Positions 1 through 6,545 of a stretch of DNA of 11,124 nt are shown one piece after another (positions within the stretch are counted from its first letter, which is position 1; each line of letters begins with the position of its first letter). The position numbers were made by a program, and so were the translations under genes. The notes beneath the pieces are model-generated. The model saw only the letters and a program-made list of their open reading frames with translations. It searched no databases and had not been told where the DNA came from. The stretch is from a bacterium (GTDB lineage: Bacteria; Ratteibacteria; UBA8468; B48-G9; JAFGKM01): positions 1 through 11,124 of the forward strand of contig JAKPNC010000213.1 in NCBI GenBank assembly GCA_029548585.1. The letters run 5' to 3'.

Positions 1-2388
1 GCCGCAATGGAATTGATATACAACGGCAGGATCATGCAGCTTGCCCGCTGGCCCAATGAAGGATGGGTCCGGGTTGCGGCACTGCCCAATCCAAAAGGGG
101 ATTACATATCCCGCAACACCCCTTACCAGCTGGGCAAGTTCATTTATTCGGACGACAGGCCAAAGAGATGGAAGAACGAAAAAGAGATATGGCTTAAGGG
201 ATACCTCGGTCCAAAAGTGCCTTTTGTTCTCGAACACCTTAAAGTGACTTCGATAGAAACCGACAAGAAGATTATCCATGTGGCGGAAGACCCCAGATGG
301 GAAAAGCGCGGGGATCCCAACTACGGCGTTGGCTACCGCATTTCTGCCCAGCAACCTTATTTCGCCTATAACCTGCTGAGCGAGCTCGACGCGCCGGGAG
401 AATGGTATCTCGACAGGGAAAACGGAAAGTTGTATTTTTATCCGCCCGGAGAAATCAAAGGAGCCGATGTTATAGGAACATTGAACGAAGAACCTGTTGT
501 AAAGCTTGAAAATTCTTCCAACATTGCTTTTTACAATATTATTTTTGAAGGTGGAAGAGGCAGCGCTTTCCAAATCAAAGGGGGTAAAAACAATATTATT
601 GCAGCATCAACTATAAGAAATACGGGGCAATGGGCGGCACGTATTGAAGGAGGGTGGGAACACAAGATTATCGGATGCGATATCCATGACGTGGGAGAAG
701 GAGGCATTTCGCTCGACGGAGGAGACAGGGCAAAACTTATACCTTCCAGACACCTTGTTGAAAATAACCACATATACCGTTTTAACAGGTTCGACGGCGG
801 TTACTGCCAGGCGGTCGAGATCAATGGAACGGGGCAGGTTGTGAGACATAACACTATTCACGAAAGCCCGCACCAGGCAATATATTTTGATGCCAACGAC
901 CATGTGATAGAATACAATGAGCTTCACGACGCGCCCACCGAGGGCAGGGAAATAGGGGCAATCTATATTTACGGTTCCCTCTGGCCGCTGATGAACAGGG
1001 GAACAGTCATAAGAAACAACTTCTTTCACCATATCAGCACCCACTCTTCGCCCAACCTGTCCCACGGCCTGAATGCCATACACATAGACGCGGTTAATGC
1101 GGGAATTGTCATTGACAGGAATGTTTTCTACAGGTTTCCCTTTGGCATTTCGAGCACCTATCCGGGCAATTACCTTACAAACAATGTTTTTATTGAAGCA
1201 GAAGGCCATTCAATAGGCCAGTCGGACAGATCTCTCCTTTTTTTCAAAAATGTTGATATAGACGCAGGGCCGAATTTTTCCAGTATGAATAACATCTCCC
1301 AGAGACTCAAAAGCGTGAATCATAAGTTGCCGCCCTGGAACTACAGGTACCCGCCGCTGCTTCACCTGCTTGAACTCGACCCGTCACAGTGGGCAAAGAT
1401 ACAGGGTAGCGTTATAACAGGAAACGTGAATACGGACGGTAAATTCATTACTTTTGCCAAGGGAATGCAGGAAATCTCAGTTTTCAAGGATAACTGGGAT
1501 GGGCAGGAACCGGATTTCACCGACAGGAAAAACATGGATTTCAGCATCAGGCCGGGTTCCCGGGTTTATGGGTTTACAGGATGCGAAGGCATAGATATGC
1601 ACAGTATGGGCGTATACAAGGACAAGCTCAGGGCAAGCTGGCCCATAAACAGGAAAAAAGAAGATATAGGCAAATATTATAAGTCAGACTACAGTTCCAT
1701 AAAAGAAATAAAAATGAACATGGGAAATACAAGGAGGGTATGTCCGGCGCTCACTTACACGGTTCCTCCTGTTAAAGCTCCCATAAAGATAGACGGCAAA
1801 CTGAACATCCTGGAATGGCCCGACCTTAACAATCCGGATAAGACAATGCTTATAGAAAGGGACCATTCGGATCCGGATAAAAAGGGGCCGAAAAGCCATG
1901 CCTGGCTTCAGTACGACAATGAAAACCTTTACATAGCAACAAGCCACGAACCTGACCCGTGGAAAGAAGAGATGCCAAATAAACTCAAGAACCACAGCCC
2001 CGCTTTCGAAATTGACATAGAAAGCCAGCTGGGTCCCCACAGCGCGGGATGGTGGATGGAAGACATGCCAACCGGGCCGATATATATAATATGGGTCTAT
2101 TCGAAGGGAAAAATCGAGGTGATGAACCCCTTTTCCATGCCATTCAGCAAGGTTAAGGATATTGAAAAATCTATTGAGTATGGGATCTCAGTTTCCAACC
2201 AGGAAACGGGAGAATGGACATCGGAGATGAAGATACCCTTTTCAAGCATAGGTATAAACCCGCAAGAAGCAGACAGGTTATGTTTCAACATCGGCGTATG
2301 GAAGAGGGAGCGCTGGGTTGTCTGGGTTCCGACGGGAGCTTCTGTCTGGCGTATAGAAAACGGCGGGGTTATAAAATTCATGAAATAA
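1..2388 (+). CDS. Right-handed parallel beta-helix carbohydrate-active protein with C-terminal CBM9-like domain (5' truncated by window edge)
   Basis: The reading frame is open from base 1. The first two codons (Ala-Ala) align with Pro-Ala-Pro before Met606 of the 1393-residue paralogue at 6546-10727, so the ATG at base 7 is probably internal and the gene begins upstream. The 795 visible residues align end to end with the last ~788 of that paralogue. Residues ~1-560 show the Asn/Gly/Ile-rich rungs of a beta-helix (HxIxxNxIH-type strings). Inside them is GEWYLDRENGKLYFYPP from residue 133, a motif I associate with GH141-like and related beta-helix glycosidases. REIGAIY (Glu317) and NAIHIDAVNAG follow. 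Residues ~590-795 look like a CBM9/DOMON-like domain: IKIDGKLNILEWP, WLQYDNENLYIAT, SEMKIPFSSIGI and a Trp-rich end. The family role is glycan binding and cleavage outside the cytoplasm; substrate unknown. Any signal peptide would be upstream. A GH141 assignment is an inference from motifs; a non-catalytic glycan binder is possible. Confidence 0.85.
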   Translation, partial: AAMELIYNGRIMQLARWPNEGWVRVAALPNPKGDYISRNTPYQLGKFIYSDDRPKRWKNEKEIWLKGYLGPKVPFVLEHLKVTSIETDKKIIHVAEDPRWEKRGDPNYGVGYRISAQQPYFAYNLLSELDAPGEWYLDRENGKLYFYPPGEIKGADVIGTLNEEPVVKLENSSNIAFYNIIFEGGRGSAFQIKGGKNNIIAASTIRNTGQWAARIEGGWEHKIIGCDIHDVGEGGISLDGGDRAKLIPSRHLVENNHIYRFNRFDGGYCQAVEINGTGQVVRHNTIHESPHQAIYFDANDHVIEYNELHDAPTEGREIGAIYIYGSLWPLMNRGTVIRNNFFHHISTHSSPNLSHGLNAIHIDAVNAGIVIDRNVFYRFPFGISSTYPGNYLTNNVFIEAEGHSIGQSDRSLLFFKNVDIDAGPNFSSMNNISQRLKSVNHKLPPWNYRYPPLLHLLELDPSQWAKIQGSVITGNVNTDGKFITFAKGMQEISVFKDNWDGQEPDFTDRKNMDFSIRPGSRVYGFTGCEGIDMHSMGVYKDKLRASWPINRKKEDIGKYYKSDYSSIKEIKMNMGNTRRVCPALTYTVPPVKAPIKIDGKLNILEWPDLNNPDKTMLIERDHSDPDKKGPKSHAWLQYDNENLYIATSHEPDPWKEEMPNKLKNHSPAFEIDIESQLGPHSAGWWMEDMPTGPIYIIWVYSKGKIEVMNPFSMPFSKVKDIEKSIEYGISVSNQETGEWTSEMKIPFSSIGINPQEADRLCFNIGVWKRERWVVWVPTGASVWRIENGGVIKFMK

Positions 2389-2424
2389 AATATGATTAAC
2401 TTACATGACGCGGACGCAGCTGAC

Positions 2425-2430
2425 AGGAGA
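2425..2430 (+). promoter_or_regulatory. Ribosome binding site fixing the start of the first ceramidase-like gene
   Basis: AGGAGA lies 7 bases before the ATG at 2438. An in-frame ATG at 2405 would add 11 residues but has no Shine-Dalgarno sequence. The tandem paralogue also begins at the position equivalent to 2438, so 2438 is preferred. Confidence 0.75.
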
Positions 2431-2437
2431 TTTGAAA

Positions 2438-3745
2438 ATGGCAGGGAATAAAAATTGCCGAGTGGGAGTGGCACAGGTGGATATAACCCCGCCACTTGGT
2501 TCTGACCTCGGGGGCTACCATCACAGGCGGCTTGCCAGGGAAGTGAGGAGCAGGCTTTACACGAAAACCATGGTCATCGAGAGCAATGGAAAGCGCATAG
2601 CCCTTGTTGCCAACGACATCTGCATGCTGAGTGATGACATAACGTATCCTGCAAAGGATAAGATCTCCTCATCTTGCGGTATACCTCCAGAGGCAGTGAT
2701 GCTCTCTGCCACCCATACCCACACGGGACCCGCCATAGATGTAGTTTCTGGAGTTCCGGCCACGGGATTGCCTTTCTCCCCCGACCCCGCATATATAAAG
2801 AAACTGACAGAAAACATCGCGGAGGGAGTCAGTGAAGCCTGCCATTCTTTATTCGAGGCCGAGATTTTTTGCGGGCAGACCCAGGCGGAAGGATTCTCCA
2901 TCAACAAGCTGTGCAGGACGAAAAACGGCAAGGACGTCTACGATACAAGGCCCATGGACGGCGGAAAGGACGGACGGATAGGTTTTTCGGGACCTCTCGA
3001 TAATTCCGTGCAGGTACTCTGCATAAAAGACACCGAGAAAAAAATAAGGGCGTTTGCCGTAAATTACGCCTGCCATCCCAACAGCGGACCGGATGTCATC
3101 TGGGCGGAATGGCCCGGTGAAATGGCAGAGACCATCTCCCTTGTTTACGGGCAGGATGTCCCATGCCTGCTCCTACAGGGAACATCGGGAGACGTCGACT
3201 GCATGCTCAATCTTCCTCATGAACAGATAGGAAGGGGCATTGCGGGAGCGGCCATCATGGCGGTCGAAAAAGAGCAGAATTCTTCAATCGTTTCGCCGGT
3301 AGATTTCCGCATGAAAAATATACCGATGAAGTTGCTGTCCAAGACGCCAGAAACTGAACGGATGATGAACGAAATAAAACAAAAAAAGAAAAAGAGCCTG
3401 CCTGAAGAAAGCTGGCTTAAAAGATATAACGGGTGGAATCCCGGATGCACGGAGATCAACGTTCCGATCCAGTGCCTGCGCATGGGACAGACAGCCTTTG
3501 TCGGACTGCCCGGGGAGATTTTCACGTCCATAGGATTGGAGATTAAAAAGCATTCATCCGCCGCCAGTACGATGGTGGTGGAACTGGCCAACACAAGGGT
3601 AGGATACGTTCCCGCCATGGAACAGGCAGACAGAGGCGGATACGGAGAGTGGCCGTTTACAAACCGCCTGCTTCTTCCTGAAGCCGCCTCTATGATGGCC
3701 GATACCGCCATCGGGATGCTCTGGGAAATGTGGGACCTGGGATAA
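2438..3745 (+). CDS. Neutral/alkaline ceramidase-superfamily hydrolase, paralogue 1 (cytoplasmic, compact)
   Basis: The 435-residue protein begins CRVGVAQVDITPPLGSDLGGY, the usual opening of the neutral/alkaline non-lysosomal ceramidase N-terminal superfamily. Presumed zinc ligands can be matched to the Pseudomonas enzyme: His93/His95 in ATHTHTGP, His213 in NYACHPNS, Glu360 in LPGEIFTS and Tyr390 in RVGYVP. The nucleophile motif of true ceramidases, GDVSPN, is GDVDCM here (residues 251-256), so the catalytic Ser position is Asp254. There is no signal peptide and no C-terminal Ig-like domain; true neutral ceramidases are secreted or membrane-linked and much longer. The protein contains about a dozen cysteines, which fits a cytosolic location. 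It lies 49 bases after the beta-helix gene and 53 before its paralogue, probably in one operon. Its role is inferred to be a metal-dependent amide or ester hydrolase acting on a glycan-derived compound. A ceramidase activity should not be assumed. Confidence 0.88.
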   Translation: MAGNKNCRVGVAQVDITPPLGSDLGGYHHRRLAREVRSRLYTKTMVIESNGKRIALVANDICMLSDDITYPAKDKISSSCGIPPEAVMLSATHTHTGPAIDVVSGVPATGLPFSPDPAYIKKLTENIAEGVSEACHSLFEAEIFCGQTQAEGFSINKLCRTKNGKDVYDTRPMDGGKDGRIGFSGPLDNSVQVLCIKDTEKKIRAFAVNYACHPNSGPDVIWAEWPGEMAETISLVYGQDVPCLLLQGTSGDVDCMLNLPHEQIGRGIAGAAIMAVEKEQNSSIVSPVDFRMKNIPMKLLSKTPETERMMNEIKQKKKKSLPEESWLKRYNGWNPGCTEINVPIQCLRMGQTAFVGLPGEIFTSIGLEIKKHSSAASTMVVELANTRVGYVPAMEQADRGGYGEWPFTNRLLLPEAASMMADTAIGMLWEMWDLG

Positions 3746-3786
3746 AAAAGGTAAAAGAGTAAAATTTTCTTAACAATAAAACACAC

Positions 3787-3792
3787 GGGAGA
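3787..3792 (+). promoter_or_regulatory. Ribosome binding site of the second ceramidase-like gene
   Basis: GGGAGA lies 6 bases before the ATG at 3799. The 53-base gap after the previous stop holds no hairpin followed by a T-run, which supports cotranscription of the two paralogues. Confidence 0.7.
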
Positions 3793-3798
3793 TTAAAA

Positions 3799-5094
3799 AT
3801 GAGTGAATCCGGGAAATGTCGAGTCGGAGTAGCACAGATTGATATAACCCCTTCCCTGGGATCCAACCTGGGGGGGTACTTCCACGCCCGCAGAGCAAAG
3901 GAAGCCAGGGGCAAGCTATATACCAGGACAATGGTTATCGAGAACGGAGGAAAACGTATCGCGTTGGTTGCCAACGACCTGCTATATATTACGGATGAAA
4001 TATCAACCAAAGCCAAAGAAAAGATATCTTCATCCTGCGGACTTTCCCCCGAGGAAGTGATGATCACAGCAACCCATACACATACCGGGCCCGCCCTTAT
4101 GATAATCCCGGGGCTTCCTTACGACCACGATCCTGTTTACGTCGGGGAACTTATAGAGAAGATCGTGGAGTGTGTCAGTAAGGCATGCGGCTCGATGTTT
4201 GACGCGGAGATATATTTCGGGAAAACAGAGGCGGAAGGATTCTCGATAAGCAAGCTGTGCAGGATGAAAAACGGGAAAGATATTTACGATATAAGGCCTA
4301 TGGACGGCGGCAAGGACGGGCGGATTGGTTTTTCCGCCCCTCTTGACAATTCCGTGCAGGTTCTATGTGTCAGGGATAAAGATAAAAAGGCAAGGGCTTT
4401 TGCAATCAATTATGCGTGCCATCCCAACAGCGGTCCGGATTACATCTGGGCGGAATGGCCCGGTGAAATGGCTGAGACCATATCCCTTATCTACGGGCAG
4501 GATGTCCCCTGTCTGTTTTTACAAGGTACGGCCGGAGATGTTGACTGCATGTACAAGCTTCCCCATGACCAGATAGGCAGGGGCATCGCGGGGGCGGCCA
4601 TAATGGCTGCGGAAAGGGAGCTGACCCCCTTATCGGTTCTTCCCGTTGATTCGAGGCTCAGGTACGTGCCCATTCCCCGGTTGTTGAAGACCCCTGAAAC
4701 TGACAGGATAATGAACGAATTGAGAAAGAAACCCGACCTCAGCCTGCCGGAAAAAACCTGGCTGACAAGGTACGACCTCTGGAATCCGGAACCAAAAGAA
4801 ATTAATATTCCCATACATTGCATGAGGATTGGAAATACGGCCCTAGTGGGTATGCCATGGGAGGTTTTCACGCCCATAGGGCTGGAGATTAAAAGGTACT
4901 CCCCCGCCACCAGTACGATGGTGGTGGAACTGGCAAATACAAGATGCGGATACCTGCCCCCCATAGAACAGTCGCTCAGAGGAGGATACGGTGAATGGCC
5001 TTTCATAACAAGGCTCTTCGTGCCTGAAGCGGCCACCATGGCGGCAAATACCGCCATAGAGATGCTGTGGGAAATGTGGGATTCCGCGAGATAA
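3799..5094 (+). CDS. Neutral/alkaline ceramidase-superfamily hydrolase, paralogue 2
   Basis: This 431-residue protein is a tandem paralogue of the gene at 2438-3745. By eye about two thirds of residues are identical over the first 100, with a few short length differences. It keeps the same presumed zinc-site residues: His93/His95 (ATHTHTGP), His208 (NYACHPNS), Glu355 (MPWEVFT, where the neighbour has LPGEIFT) and Tyr385 (RCGYLP). It carries the same departure from the ceramidase hexapeptide, GDVDCM at 246-251 with Asp249 at the nucleophile position. No signal peptide or transmembrane segment is visible, so a cytosolic location is likely. The main difference from paralogue 1 is a shorter loop after the THTHTGP motif (IPGLPYDHDP against VSGVPATGLPFSPDP) and Gly to Trp beside the metal-site Glu. 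Both changes are near the presumed active site and may alter substrate choice (inference). The family assignment is firm; the reaction is unknown. Confidence 0.88.
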   Translation: MSESGKCRVGVAQIDITPSLGSNLGGYFHARRAKEARGKLYTRTMVIENGGKRIALVANDLLYITDEISTKAKEKISSSCGLSPEEVMITATHTHTGPALMIIPGLPYDHDPVYVGELIEKIVECVSKACGSMFDAEIYFGKTEAEGFSISKLCRMKNGKDIYDIRPMDGGKDGRIGFSAPLDNSVQVLCVRDKDKKARAFAINYACHPNSGPDYIWAEWPGEMAETISLIYGQDVPCLFLQGTAGDVDCMYKLPHDQIGRGIAGAAIMAAERELTPLSVLPVDSRLRYVPIPRLLKTPETDRIMNELRKKPDLSLPEKTWLTRYDLWNPEPKEINIPIHCMRIGNTALVGMPWEVFTPIGLEIKRYSPATSTMVVELANTRCGYLPPIEQSLRGGYGEWPFITRLFVPEAATMAANTAIEMLWEMWDSAR

Positions 5095-5112
5095 AGGAGA
5101 GAGAACACAGGC

Positions 5113-5199
5113 TTGCTGGAAATACCCGGCATAAGAAAGAGGGACCACCCGGGAATAGAAAATATAACAATGGTATTTTGTCATAATAGAGTTTTCTAA
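5113..5199 (+). other. Possible 28-codon micro-ORF with TTG start
   Basis: A strong Shine-Dalgarno-like AAGGAGAGAG (5095-5104) follows the stop codon of the second hydrolase directly. The first candidate start after it is TTG at 5113, opening 28 codons (LLEIPGIRKRDHPG...) to a TAA at 5197-5199. I recognise no family. The purine run may equally be chance, or a remnant of a lost gene start. Low confidence. Confidence 0.15.
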
Positions 5200-5248
5200 T
5201 CCTGTGTTTATCAAAGTTGAGTATTAAATTCCTTATGTCGGAATTCCC

Positions 5249-5254
5249 GGAGGA
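5249..5254 (+). promoter_or_regulatory. Ribosome binding site supporting a GTG start for the oxidoreductase
   Basis: GGAGGA lies 6 bases before the GTG at 5261. The next in-frame ATG, at 5276, has no comparable site upstream, and the Rossmann strand VKIGVLGVG begins just after it, so GTG at 5261 is preferred. Confidence 0.7.
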
Positions 5255-5260
5255 AAATCA

Positions 5261-6544
5261 GTGTCGAAAAATAAGATGGTAAAGATTGGAGTGTTGGGTG
5301 TTGGCCGCGGCGCAGGATTTGCAAAAGGCGCTGAATCTCTCGGAATGAAGCTTGTTGCTCTTTGCGATACGTGGGAAGAAAAGCTGAATAAACTCGGGAA
5401 AGCGCTCAATGTTTCAACCTATACAGACTATGATAAGTTTCTCCAGCACGATATGGACGCGGTGGTTCTGGCAAACTATTTTTACCAGCACGCGCCGTTT
5501 GCCATAAAGGCGCTCAAGGCCGGCATGCACGTAATGAGCGAAACTTCCGCCTGTTTCACCCTTGCCGAAGGAGTTGCCCTTATAGAAGCAGTGGAAAAAA
5601 GCGGAAAGATATACTTCTTTGCGGAGAACTATCCTTATATGGGATTTAACTGCGAGATGCGTAAACTTTACCGGAAAGGGGAGATGGGCAAATTCCTCTA
5701 CGGAGAAGGAGAGTATGTTCATCCAATGGTTGCTTCATCCTCTAACTCCATTTCCCCGGGTATGGACCACTGGAGGAATTGGCTTCCTGCGACATACTAT
5801 TGTACCCACTCTGTGGGTCCGGTAATGTACATCACCGATACTATGCCGGTCAAGGTCAACGGTTTTATAGTCCCCCGGGATTGTGATGACGCCAAATACA
5901 AGAAAACAGTCCGAGTGGCGGATCTTGCCTCCTCAATTATTGTGCGCATGGATAACGGCGCAATAGTAAAATCCTTGCACGGTGGACTAAAGGGGCACGG
6001 CAACTGGGTGCGAATCCACTGCAACAAGGGACTGATGGAAAACCTGCGGATTGGAGATTGGTTCATGCTCAGAATCAGAAAAGAACCTTTTGACTCAAAA
6101 CCCGGTGAGCCGGTTGAAAAGATATACAGGCCAGATGCCTCCTCGTACGCCAGAGAGACAGGCAGGCGTGGACACCTTGAGTGCGATGACTTGATGTTTT
6201 ACTACTTTTCACAGGCCATAAAAACGGGGAAACAGCCTTACATGGACGTATACAGGGGAGTGGCGATGTCAATAGTGGGAATACAGGCATACCGTTCCGC
6301 CCTGAACGATTCCAACACGGTGGAGGTGCCAGACTTAAGAAAAAAATCTGAAAGGGTAAAATATGCCAACGACGACTGGAATCCTGACCCGTCGCGGCAT
6401 AAGAACGGATATCCTTTTCCAAGCGTCCTGGGGAAGGTAGCGCCGAGCAAACAGGGTATATCTTACGCCAGGAAGATATGGGCAAAAAGCGGCTACAGGG
6501 AAAAAGAACAGGAGAAATACGGCAAAGAACGCAGGGAGAGCTGA
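5261..6544 (+). CDS. Gfo/Idh/MocA-family NAD(P)-dependent oxidoreductase
   Basis: The 427-residue protein has an N-terminal Rossmann domain (about residues 6-125) and a C-terminal alpha/beta domain (about 130-350). The dinucleotide loop is GVLGVGRGAG (residues 10-19), and Asp36 in LVALCDTWEE is where an acidic residue usually favours NAD over NADP. DAVVLANYFYQHAPFAIKAL then GMHVMSETSA follow the family pattern, but the usual EKP is Glu94-Thr-Ser, so the conserved lysine is missing. ENYPYM (122-127) and THSVGPVMY (182-190) match the later active-site strings of this superfamily. No Tat or Sec signal is seen, so it should be cytosolic. The family oxidises, reduces or epimerises sugars and cyclitols, and one branch (GH109) uses NAD for glycoside cleavage; the substrate cannot be read here. 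It is one base from the next gene, so translational coupling is likely. Confidence 0.9.
   Translation: MSKNKMVKIGVLGVGRGAGFAKGAESLGMKLVALCDTWEEKLNKLGKALNVSTYTDYDKFLQHDMDAVVLANYFYQHAPFAIKALKAGMHVMSETSACFTLAEGVALIEAVEKSGKIYFFAENYPYMGFNCEMRKLYRKGEMGKFLYGEGEYVHPMVASSSNSISPGMDHWRNWLPATYYCTHSVGPVMYITDTMPVKVNGFIVPRDCDDAKYKKTVRVADLASSIIVRMDNGAIVKSLHGGLKGHGNWVRIHCNKGLMENLRIGDWFMLRIRKEPFDSKPGEPVEKIYRPDASSYARETGRRGHLECDDLMFYYFSQAIKTGKQPYMDVYRGVAMSIVGIQAYRSALNDSNTVEVPDLRKKSERVKYANDDWNPDPSRHKNGYPFPSVLGKVAPSKQGISYARKIWAKSGYREKEQEKYGKERRES
6533..6540 (+). promoter_or_regulatory. Ribosome binding site of the large secreted beta-helix gene, inside the oxidoreductase end
   Basis: AGGGAGAG lies within the last codons of the oxidoreductase, 5 bases before the ATG at 6546. 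This agrees with the one-base gap and with coupled translation. Confidence 0.6.
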
Positions 6545-6545
6545 C

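Larger units (their letters stand above)
5095..5260 (+). promoter_or_regulatory. Leader region between the hydrolase pair and the oxidoreductase gene
   Basis: This 166-base gap is the longest gap before the oxidoreductase and is AT-rich from about 5157 to 5232, so an internal promoter is plausible, but I find no convincing -35/-10 pair. Two 8-bp inverted repeats are visible. AACACAGG (5104-5111) pairs with CCTGTGTT (5201-5208). CCGGGAAT (5149-5156) pairs with ATTCCCGG (5243-5250). The second right arm overlaps the ribosome binding site of the next gene. The palindrome GGAATTCC sits at 5240-5247. The two pairings interleave, so they would form a pseudoknot-like or alternative fold if real. Confidence 0.3.

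Noticed and set aside
607..1209. Minus-strand open frame of 200 codons
   Set aside because: It lies wholly inside the beta-helix gene, which has clear homology to its paralogue, and shows no domain of its own. A similar antisense frame appears at the matching place in the paralogue (9093-9428), as expected for a shadow.
7..2388. The first gene as a complete 793-residue protein starting at base 7
   Set aside because: The frame is open to base 1, no ribosome binding site can be seen, there is no signal peptide, and the Met matches an internal residue (606) of the longer paralogue, so truncation by the window edge is more likely.
2391..2396. TATGAT as a -10 promoter element before the first hydrolase gene
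   Set aside because: No -35-like sequence is found at the proper distance, and the short gap fits operon transcription from upstream.
2405..2437. Upstream ATG at 2405 as the start of the first hydrolase
   Set aside because: It has no ribosome binding site, the 11 extra residues have no counterpart in the tandem paralogue, and AGGAGA is correctly placed for the ATG at 2438.
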